Assembly: GCA_002319955.1 (NCBI GenBank)
Contig: DCJS01000017.1
Span: 837-46,617, forward strand
DNA: 45,781 nt
Source of the DNA: Flavobacteriales bacterium UBA1694
GTDB taxonomy: Bacteria > Bacteroidota > Bacteroidia > Flavobacteriales > Weeksellaceae
Direction: 5' to 3'
Part shown: piece after piece, positions 40,458-45,781 of the stretch
Layout of the letters: the number at the start of each line of letters is the position of its first letter
How positions within the stretch are numbered: position 1 is the stretch's first letter
Notes under the pieces: generated by a model
What the model saw: only the letters and a program-made list of their open reading frames with translations
What the model was told of the DNA's origin: nothing
Databases searched by the model: none
Position numbers and translations under genes: made by a program

Positions 40458-40497
40458 CCAAAGTAGCTGTATAGGATTTTAAAGTGATACAATTTTG
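40448..40497 (+). promoter_or_regulatory. Crp-type box and promoter of the TauE/SafE gene (repeat copy 1)
   Basis: A 24-bp element at 40448-40471 recurs at 41322-41345 with one difference. Its core is GTAAC-CAAA-GTAGC, centred at 40460.5. The -7-like TTTTG ends at 40497, 36.5 nt from the centre. The element includes the last codons and stop of the Crp/Fnr gene. Identical element and spacing at both promoters show that this is a functional activator site; the regulator is probably the adjacent Crp/Fnr. Confidence 0.7.
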
Positions 40498-40519
40498 CAG
40501 TATCAATTTCAGAAATCTC

Positions 40520-41317
40520 ATGGATATAGCAGGGTATATAGCATCAATTTTTATAGGTATAACATTAGGGTTAATCGGCGGCGGCGGCAGTATTCTTACC
40601 GTTCCTGTTTTGGTTTACATGTTCAGCATAAATGCGGTTTTGGCGACCGCTTATTCTCTTTTTATCGTTGGCACAACAAGTGCTGTCGGTTCATTTTCCT
40701 ACTTCAAAAAAGGTTTGGTCAATATAAAAACAGCTATTGTGTTCGGCATACCGTCCATTGCAGCCGTTTTCCTTACCAGGACATTTGTCGTTGTTGCCAT
40801 TCCAAACGATATTTTCAGTATCGGAAATTTCATCGTTACCAAAAGTATATTTTTGTTGTTACTGTTTGCCGTTCTGATGCTATTCACTTCTTACAGCATG
40901 ATAAAGAAAGACGGGCAAAAAGGGGATGCTGTTTTCCGAAAACGGCCATTCAATTATCTTCAAATTATTCTTCAAGGATTATTTATCGGATTGATTACAG
41001 GATTGATTGGTGCAGGTGGCGGCTTTCTAATTATTCCCGCTTTGGTTAACTTCTTGAAATTACCGATGAAAACCGCTGTCGGCACCTCACTGGTAATTAT
41101 TTCAATCAATTCATTAACGGGTTTTCTGTTTTCATTACCTCAAATTTCCATACAATGGGAGCTTTTATTAAGCATTGCCGCAATCGCTATTATTGGCATA
41201 TTAATAGGCAGTTATCTTTCAATTAAAATAAACACTAAAAAACTAAAGCCTGCTTTCGGTTGGTTTGTGCTGATAATGGGGGTTTATATTATCATTAAAG
41301 AAACCCTATTGAACTAA
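40520..41317 (+). CDS. Sulfite exporter TauE/SafE family membrane protein
   Basis: A 265-aa protein with about eight membrane segments from the ATG at 40520; an upstream ATG at 40484 lies over the -7 element. The family motif GLIGGGGSILTVPVLVYMF occurs in the first half and repeats as GLIGAGGGFLIIPALVNFL (about residues 170-188) in the second. Members export sulfite or sulfoacetate, or pass sulfur anions such as thiosulfate. The island's MBL-rhodanese and rhodanese proteins make persulfide oxidation likely; its product sulfite would be a natural export substrate. The gene has its own Crp-type box. Confidence 0.9.
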   Translation: MDIAGYIASIFIGITLGLIGGGGSILTVPVLVYMFSINAVLATAYSLFIVGTTSAVGSFSYFKKGLVNIKTAIVFGIPSIAAVFLTRTFVVVAIPNDIFSIGNFIVTKSIFLLLLFAVLMLFTSYSMIKKDGQKGDAVFRKRPFNYLQIILQGLFIGLITGLIGAGGGFLIIPALVNFLKLPMKTAVGTSLVIISINSLTGFLFSLPQISIQWELLLSIAAIAIIGILIGSYLSIKINTKKLKPAFGWFVLIMGVYIIIKETLLN

Positions 41318-41321
41318 TTTC

Positions 41322-41371
41322 CCTTATGTGACCAAAGTAGCTGTAGATGAAAAATAAGTAACGGAAATTTG
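41322..41371 (+). promoter_or_regulatory. Crp-type box and promoter of the MBL-rhodanese gene (repeat copy 2)
   Basis: Second copy of the 24-bp element (41322-41345), core GTGAC-CAAA-GTAGC centred at 41334.5. The -7-like GAAATTTG ends at 41371, again exactly 36.5 nt away. It differs from copy 1 only at the third half-site base (G for A). Confidence 0.7.
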
Positions 41372-41410
41372 CCGTATCAAAAGAATTATTACACATTAAA
41401 ATAAAGGACT

Positions 41411-42808
41411 ATGTTTTTTGAACACGTTTATGATAAGAGCTTAGCACAAGGTAGTTACCTTGTAGGCTGTCAGGCTACGGGCGAAGCCATCGTAATAGAT
41501 GCCCAAAGAGATATCGATGTATATCTTGAAATTGCAAAACAGAATAATCTGCGTATCACGCACATTGCTGAAACTCATGTACACGCAGATTTTCTTTGTG
41601 GATCGAGAGAATTAAGTACCGTTACAGGTGCAACGATGTACCTTTCAGATGAAGGCGGTGAAGAATGGCACTATCAGTTTGCCCACATAGGGTTAAAAGA
41701 CGGCGATGTGATTAATGTAGGCAACCTAACGTTAAAGGTTATGCACACGCCCGGTCACACACCGGAAAGCATCAGCTTTTTGTTGACTGACCATCCGGCT
41801 ACGGATAAGCCCATGATGGTGTTCACAGGCGATTTTGTATTTGTAGGCGATATTGGTCGCCCTGATTTGTTGGAAAAAGCCGCAGGGCTTATCGGAACAA
41901 AAGAAGCAGGAGCCAAACAGATGTTCCAATCATTAAAAAAGTTTGCCACTCTTCCCGACTATGTTCAGGTATGGTCAGCACACGGGGCAGGTTCGGCTTG
42001 TGGAAAGGCTTTGGGAGCTGTGCACAGCTCAACGGTGGGATATGAAAAAATTCGCAATTGGGCATTTCAGTATGGCCAAGATGAAAAGGGGTTTACCGAT
42101 TACCTCTTAGCCGACCAACCCGAAGCGCCTAAATATTTTGGGATGATGAAACACCTGAATAAGGTTAATCGCCCATTGCTGATCGAAGTTCCAAAACATC
42201 CGAAGCTATCCGTAGAACAGTTTATTTCTGCCCATGAAAAAAATATTAAGATAATCGATACCCGCAATAAAGTAAATTTTGCCAATGGTTTTATTGCTGG
42301 AAGCCTGAATATTCAGGGCACTAACTCTTTTTCTACGTGGTGTGGTTGGTTATTAAACTATCAGGAGCAGTTTATACTGGTGGCCGAAGAAAGTCAAATG
42401 GAAGATTTGACACGTAAGTTGATGCGTATAGGCTTGGATAACATTTACGGCTACATTTCGGATGTAAACGATCTGGGTATTGAACTACAAACAGCAGCCG
42501 TGATTTCTATGGACGAATTTAAATCTTATCTCGGAAAAGATAATGTACAGATAATAGATGTTCGAGGCGCAGCTGAATATGAGGCTGGACACATGGCTCA
42601 AGCAGAAAACGTTTTTGTTGGAACCTTACCAGACAACTTGCATAAAGTCAGTAAAGACAAGCCGGTGATTATTCATTGTCAGGCAGGCGACCGTTCGGCA
42701 ATAGCGTATTCTATTCTAGCAAAAAACGGTTTTGAAAACGTAAAGAATTTTTCGGGCGGAATGAAAGAGTGGTTGTCTGCTGATGGAAAGACAATTACAG
42801 ATAAATAA
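41411..42808 (+). CDS. MBL-fold persulfide dioxygenase-like protein with two rhodanese domains
   Basis: A 465-aa cytoplasmic protein. The N-terminal metallo-beta-lactamase domain (about 1-245) is of ETHE1/persulfide dioxygenase type: metal ligands in AETHVHADFLCG (H56, H58, D60), HTPGHTPESISF, and VFTGDFVFVGDIGRPDLL. It would oxidise glutathione- or other low-molecular-weight persulfides to sulfite. Two rhodanese domains follow (about 255-350 and 365-460). The first lacks the catalytic Cys (FILVAEESQMED) and is probably structural. The second is active-looking, with Cys in VIIHCQAGDRSAIAY. This architecture is known from Bacteroidota and Firmicutes (CstB-like) clusters. It follows the second Crp-type box. 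Confidence 0.92.
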   Translation: MFFEHVYDKSLAQGSYLVGCQATGEAIVIDAQRDIDVYLEIAKQNNLRITHIAETHVHADFLCGSRELSTVTGATMYLSDEGGEEWHYQFAHIGLKDGDVINVGNLTLKVMHTPGHTPESISFLLTDHPATDKPMMVFTGDFVFVGDIGRPDLLEKAAGLIGTKEAGAKQMFQSLKKFATLPDYVQVWSAHGAGSACGKALGAVHSSTVGYEKIRNWAFQYGQDEKGFTDYLLADQPEAPKYFGMMKHLNKVNRPLLIEVPKHPKLSVEQFISAHEKNIKIIDTRNKVNFANGFIAGSLNIQGTNSFSTWCGWLLNYQEQFILVAEESQMEDLTRKLMRIGLDNIYGYISDVNDLGIELQTAAVISMDEFKSYLGKDNVQIIDVRGAAEYEAGHMAQAENVFVGTLPDNLHKVSKDKPVIIHCQAGDRSAIAYSILAKNGFENVKNFSGGMKEWLSADGKTITDK

Positions 42809-42819
42809 ACATTAGAATT

Positions 42820-43134
42820 ATGGGATTTTTTTCAGCATTATTTGGCAAAACAGACAATAGCCAATTAACAGAAGTAATAAAAAACAACGCTTTTTTAGTC
42901 GATGTTCGCACACCTGCCGAGTTTTCGGCAGGTAGCGTAAAAGGCGCGGTAAACATTCCATTGGATAAAATTTCAGTCCAATTGGCAAAATTCGAAAACA
43001 AGAAGAATACCGTTGTCTTTTGCCGAAGCGGAAACCGCAGTGCACAGGCAAAAAGAATTTTGGAACACCATGGTTTTCAAAATATAATCAACGGCGCAAC
43101 ATTGCAAAATGTAAATAAGGCAGTAAATGAGTAA
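42820..43134 (+). CDS. Single-domain rhodanese
   Basis: A 104-aa sulfurtransferase. The core has VDVRTPAEFSAGSVKGAVNIPLD (about residues 27-49) and the active-site loop VVFCRSGNRSAQA with Cys about residue 67. The hydrophobic first residues (MGFFSALFG) may help membrane association but do not make a signal peptide. It starts 11 nt after the MBL-rhodanese gene and is probably co-transcribed with it. It would carry sulfane sulfur to or from the MBL protein, the YeeE transporters or the thioredoxin in the island. Small rhodaneses are usual in these clusters. Confidence 0.92.
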   Translation: MGFFSALFGKTDNSQLTEVIKNNAFLVDVRTPAEFSAGSVKGAVNIPLDKISVQLAKFENKKNTVVFCRSGNRSAQAKRILEHHGFQNIINGATLQNVNKAVNE

Positions 43135-43221
43135 AACAGGGCAAAGTTTTTGGGATGAAAGATAAAGACAAGAACAATAGGCTTCAGTTCGAAGGGTTTT
43201 GGCAATAAAAAAATAAAAATA

Positions 43222-43452
43222 ATGAAGGAATATTTGAGAAATTGGAATTTAATGCGGGTGCTTCGATTCGCATTAGGCATTTTTATTATTGTTCAGGGTA
43301 TTATGGAAAAAGAATGGTTTTTCGTAGGATTAGGCAGTTTGTTCTCGTTAATGCAGCTAATGAATATCGCTTGCTGTAGTGGATCAGGTTGTAATACGCC
43401 TGTTCGCAAAACCAATAAAAAATTAGAAGATATATCGTATGAAGAAGTTTAG
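43222..43452 (+). CDS. Small membrane protein, DUF2892/YgaP-like transmembrane domain with Cys-rich tail
   Basis: A 76-aa protein with two hydrophobic helices (VLRFALGIFIIVQGIM and WFFVGLGSLFSLMQLM). It then has a Cys cluster, NIACCSGSGCNTPV. The arrangement is that of the YgaP-type transmembrane module, which in E. coli is fused to rhodanese; here rhodanese is encoded just upstream as a separate gene. The Cys residues could pass sulfur across or along the membrane, which is inference. The last 14 nt overlap the next gene (43439). It lies 87 nt after the rhodanese gene. Confidence 0.82.
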   Translation: MKEYLRNWNLMRVLRFALGIFIIVQGIMEKEWFFVGLGSLFSLMQLMNIACCSGSGCNTPVRKTNKKLEDISYEEV

Positions 43453-43642
43453 TAAGAAATATTTGATTACCCTCATAGGTAGTGCTATTGGCGCAGTCGC
43501 AGGCTATTTATATTGGAGATTTGTAGGTTGCAATACGGGCAGTTGTGCCATCACTTCCAACGGAGTAAACAGTACTCTATATGGTGCCGCTATGGGCGGG
43601 CTCTTATTATCAACATTTAAAAAAGACAAAAAAGCACTATGA
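43439..43642 (+). CDS. DUF6132 family small membrane protein
   Basis: A 67-aa protein with one or two membrane helices: ITLIGSAIGAVAGYLYWRFV near the N-terminus and STLYGAAMGGLLLSTF near the C-terminus. Between them is GCNTGSCAITSN with two Cys. It matches the DUF6132 type that accompanies thioredoxin and YeeE genes in Bacteroidota sulfur clusters. It overlaps both neighbours (14 nt with the preceding gene, 4 nt with trx), so translation is coupled. Function unknown; the paired Cys suggest redox or sulfur transfer at the membrane. Confidence 0.8.
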   Translation: MKKFSKKYLITLIGSAIGAVAGYLYWRFVGCNTGSCAITSNGVNSTLYGAAMGGLLLSTFKKDKKAL

Positions 43643-43932
43643 CGTTTGAAGAAATAATTAACAGAGATAAACTGGTATTGGTCGATTTCTTTGCCGAATG
43701 GTGCGGTCCCTGCAAAATGATGTCACCCATTTTGGTAGAATTAAAACAGCGTATGGGCGATGATGCCAACATTATTAAAATTGATGTGGATAAGAATCCG
43801 CAGGCAGCAGCAGCCTATCAGGTACGTGGTGTACCTACACTTATTATATTTAAAAAAGGAAAAATATGCTGGCGACAATCGGGTGTTTTTCCAGCAAATG
43901 AATTGGAAAGATTGATTAACGAAAACAAATAA
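43639..43932 (+). CDS. trxA: Thioredoxin
   Basis: A 97-aa classical thioredoxin with active site AEWCGPCKMMSP (Cys about residues 24 and 27) and cis-Pro loop GVPTLIIFKKGK. It has no signal peptide. It starts within the stop of the DUF6132 gene (ATGA overlap), and the first YeeE gene follows 6 nt after its stop. In this setting it probably reduces persulfides on rhodanese or transporter Cys. A second, distinct thioredoxin with WCGNC is at 24437; this one belongs to the island. Confidence 0.93.
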   Translation: MTFEEIINRDKLVLVDFFAEWCGPCKMMSPILVELKQRMGDDANIIKIDVDKNPQAAAAYQVRGVPTLIIFKKGKICWRQSGVFPANELERLINENK

Positions 43933-43938
43933 ATATAA

Positions 43939-44502
43939 ATGTTAGAATTATTGAAACAACCCTGGCCTTGGTACGTTGCAGGCCCATTGGTCGGGTTAAC
44001 CGTCCCCGTACTTTTAATCATTGGCAACAAATCATTCGGTATCAGTTCATCTTTGCGGCATATATGTGCTTCGTGTATGCCAGCCAACATTCCATTCTTT
44101 AAATACGATTGGAAAAAAGAAGCGTGGAATTTGTTTTTTGTATTTGGGATATTTACAGGCGGAGCAATTGCCTTTAACTTGTTGTCCAATCCCAACCCTA
44201 TTGAAATCAATCCAAAATTGGTAGAAGAATTGGCGGGTTACGGCATTACCAATTACAGTAATTTGATTCCTGAAGACATCATTAATTGGCAAATTTTATT
44301 TACGCTCAAAGGTTTTATCCTAATTGTAGCAGGAGGCTTTTTGGTAGGTTTCGGAACACGCTATGCAGGAGGCTGTACAAGCGGACACGCCATTATGGGA
44401 TTATCTAATTTACAATTGCCCTCGCTTATAGCCACCATCAGTTTTATGATTGGCGGTTTCATTATGGCAAACCTTATTTTACCATTTATACTTTCACTTT
44501 AA
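43939..44502 (+). CDS. YeeE/YedE family half-transporter (first)
   Basis: A 187-aa membrane protein with about four or five hydrophobic segments. Conserved YeeE/TsuA-type Cys positions are visible: RHICASCMPANIPFFKYDW (about residues 39-57) and RYAGGCTSGHAIMGLSNLQ (about 141-159). TsuA takes up thiosulfate through a chain of Cys and moves the whole ion. Here the transporter is split in two genes, this and the next, as in other Bacteroidota. It lies 6 nt after the thioredoxin gene. The substrate is presumably a sulfur compound such as thiosulfate. Confidence 0.88.
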   Translation: MLELLKQPWPWYVAGPLVGLTVPVLLIIGNKSFGISSSLRHICASCMPANIPFFKYDWKKEAWNLFFVFGIFTGGAIAFNLLSNPNPIEINPKLVEELAGYGITNYSNLIPEDIINWQILFTLKGFILIVAGGFLVGFGTRYAGGCTSGHAIMGLSNLQLPSLIATISFMIGGFIMANLILPFILSL

Positions 44503-44514
44503 ACACAACAAGAA

Positions 44515-45015
44515 ATGAAACAAAATATAGATAGAGAAAAAGATTTGCAACTTCGTGAGTTAGATGCTATGTGTGTAAATGAAAGCCGTTTGGAAGACAA
44601 ATGGTATCATAGCTTCAAATACCTGTTGATTGGAATCGTGTTCGGTACAGTATTCGTAAAATCGGAAGTAGTAAGCTGGTATCGCATACAGGAAATGTTC
44701 CGTTTACAATCCTTTCATATGTATGGTATCATTGGAAGTGCGGTCATCACAGGAATGATTTCGATTTTTCTGATAAAGAAATTCAATATCAAAACCATTG
44801 AAGGAGAAACCATAAGAATTGCTCCAAAAACGTTTAATAAAGGGCAAATCTATGGCGGTTTATTATTCGGTTTTGGTTGGGTGATGACAGGAGCGTGTCC
44901 CGGACCGCTTTTTGCACAAATCGGGACTGGGGCTACGGTCGTTGCAGTTACTCTGTTTAGTGCCATTGCAGGAACTTGGGTTTATGGATTACTCAGAGAG
45001 AAATTACCACATTAA
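44515..45015 (+). CDS. YeeE/YedE (DUF6691-like) half-transporter (second)
   Basis: A 166-aa membrane protein with about four hydrophobic segments and a charged N-terminal stretch of about 35 residues (KQNIDREKDLQLRELDAMCVNES). The YeeE hallmark is in FGFGWVMTGACPGPLFAQIGTG (about residues 120-141) with one conserved Cys. It starts 12 nt after the first half-transporter, so the two are co-expressed and probably form one complex. It is the last gene of the island; no terminator is obvious directly after it. Confidence 0.87.
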   Translation: MKQNIDREKDLQLRELDAMCVNESRLEDKWYHSFKYLLIGIVFGTVFVKSEVVSWYRIQEMFRLQSFHMYGIIGSAVITGMISIFLIKKFNIKTIEGETIRIAPKTFNKGQIYGGLLFGFGWVMTGACPGPLFAQIGTGATVVAVTLFSAIAGTWVYGLLREKLPH

Positions 45016-45271
45016 AGCGATCTTATTCATGTGTTTTCAAACTAGATTTTTTAGTACTATGTGTCTATCAAAAAGGTAGTCCTTAGAGATTATTTGGTGT
45101 TCAATTTTCTTTCTGCTGAACTATCTTTGTGTGAGTCTATGACCTACAATCCGATTCTAAAAACGGCTAGTCAATAGGGTAGTTTACGAGCCAGATTTAC
45201 CTTCAATACACTTACAAACCTATTATCAGCATATAAGGAGAGCACCTATTCCAGACAATTCCCCATTCGTC
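45016..45271. other. Intergenic region at the right edge of the sulfur island
   Basis: About 256 bp with stops in all frames and no recognisable gene, RNA or repeat. The island transcript may read through it into the terminator hairpin at 45278-45309, which also has some stem-loop potential on the plus strand. Confidence 0.6.
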
Positions 45272-45309
45272 AAAAAAAATGCCGTCTCAATTCAATTTGA
45301 GACGGCATT
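45272..45309 (-). terminator. Terminator of the acyl-CoA dehydrogenase gene
   Basis: A perfect 13-bp stem AATGCCGTCTCAA / TTGAGACGGCATT (45278-45309). On the minus strand it is followed by a T run (45279-45272). Confidence 0.9.
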
Positions 45310-45328
45310 AGAATTATAAGGCGAGGTT

Positions 45329-45781
45329 CTAATACGAACCTTTCTCCACGTAATGGGCTGCAATTTTCTCTGTAAGTTCTACGATATTTGGAACATTCGT
45401 ATACTTAGTGAAACGTCTAAGTCCTGAGAGCATCATGCGCTGCTCATCCCCCTCAGCAAATGAAATGATTCCTTCTTTTGCCGCAACAATTGTTTTTTCA
45501 ACTGCCTTGTAAAGATTTAAGCGGGCCATATTTGCCTGCACGGAATCGGTATCGAAATGCTTTTCAGCTCTTAAAATAGCAGATTCTGCCATGTAGATCT
45601 GGTTTAGGATCTCGGAAGCATTAAGAAGAAGATGCTGCTGATTTTCAATTTCAGTCATGTACTTTTGAAGCGCTGCGCCTGAGACCATTAGAAAGACTTT
45701 CTTCATGTTGTGAACGATTGCTTTTTCTTCAGACATATAGGCTGAGTAATCAGGCACGTCAAAGGAAGGGATGCCTAGAAG
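45329..45781 (-). CDS. Acyl-CoA dehydrogenase, C-terminal part (gene continues beyond the window)
   Basis: About 150 residues remain in frame up to the right edge of the window (LLGIPSFDVPDYSAYMSEEK at the edge), so the start lies outside. The sequence is wholly helical, with NMKKVFLMVSGAALQKY, QIYMAESAILRAEKHF and FAEGDEQRMMLSGLRRFTKY. This matches the extra C-terminal helical domain of the long (about 600 aa) flavobacterial acyl-CoA dehydrogenases, VLCAD-like. Those enzymes carry out the first step of fatty-acid beta-oxidation in the cytoplasm. A GTG at 45757 is not the real start. A strong terminator lies just past the stop. The partner beta-oxidation genes are presumably upstream, beyond the window. 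Confidence 0.82.
   Translation of the reverse strand, partial: LLGIPSFDVPDYSAYMSEEKAIVHNMKKVFLMVSGAALQKYMTEIENQQHLLLNASEILNQIYMAESAILRAEKHFDTDSVQANMARLNLYKAVEKTIVAAKEGIISFAEGDEQRMMLSGLRRFTKYTNVPNIVELTEKIAAHYVEKGSY

Noticed and set aside
40495..41049. A 184-aa ORF in another frame inside the TauE/SafE gene
   Set aside because: Its sequence is rich in Arg, Tyr, Cys and His without family motifs, while the overlapping frame is a clear membrane transporter. It is a shadow ORF.
1..45781. CRISPR arrays, insertion sequences, integrases or phage genes
   Set aside because: No regular repeat-spacer series, transposase, integrase or phage-type protein was seen. The only repeats are the RHS fragments and the short regulatory elements described.

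Overview
The window reads as Bacteroidota, class Flavobacteriia. Most clear promoters carry the TAnnTTTG -7 element of that phylum with a TTG/TTTG about 18-20 nt upstream. Shine-Dalgarno sequences are mostly absent. Arginine is made through an N-acylated carbamoyltransferase, and gene pairs common in flavobacteria occur (holA beside an HsdR_N-domain gene, thioredoxin beside a DUF6952 gene). Species cannot be fixed from this sequence alone.

Layout. (1) 1-8712: an accessory block bracketed by two same-strand fragments of one RHS-repeat gene (about 1-105 and 7945-8712). Between them lie an efflux operon (TolC, HlyD lipoprotein, ABC-2 permease), a secreted alpha/beta hydrolase, a Crp/Fnr regulator, the remains of a second Crp/Fnr gene, a secreted DJ-1/PfpI protein and a small monooxygenase. 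(2) 8713-17813: a complete arginine operon (acyltransferase GNAT, argG, argC, argD, argF', argB, argE, argH) closed by an Lrp/AsnC regulator and a cupin. Its promoter region has four TATCT motifs spaced exactly 31 bp apart. (3) 17815-31176: housekeeping and stress genes: HAD, NhaC and HsdR_N on the minus strand; holA, trxB, crcB, tRNA-Ser(TGA); a VOC protein; a peroxiredoxin/thioredoxin/DUF6952 group; a UspA-GNAT-ornithine racemase-like operon; AraC, tRNA-Arg(CCT), an M28 peptidase and an EamA transporter. (4) 31502-39595: uvrA, a BtuB-like TonB receptor, a DUF2490 protein, a small alarmone-hydrolase-like HD protein, an unknown gene and a SulP transporter. (5) 39745-45015: a compact sulfane-sulfur island: Crp/Fnr, TauE/SafE, MBL-rhodanese, rhodanese, two small membrane proteins, thioredoxin and two YeeE/YedE half-transporters. 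(6) 45329 to the end: the C-terminus of an acyl-CoA dehydrogenase.

The most striking result links blocks 1 and 5. Five promoters have a Crp/Fnr-type box (5-bp half-sites around a 4-bp spacer) whose centre lies exactly 36.5 nt upstream of the last G of the -7 TTTG. They precede tolC, the hydrolase gene, the PfpI gene, the tauE-like gene and the MBL-rhodanese gene. That geometry is expected for activation from about -41.5. Half-sites differ by locus (TTGAY, GTGAG, GTRAC), and the recognition helix of the Crp-like protein encoded next to each set differs in a matching way.
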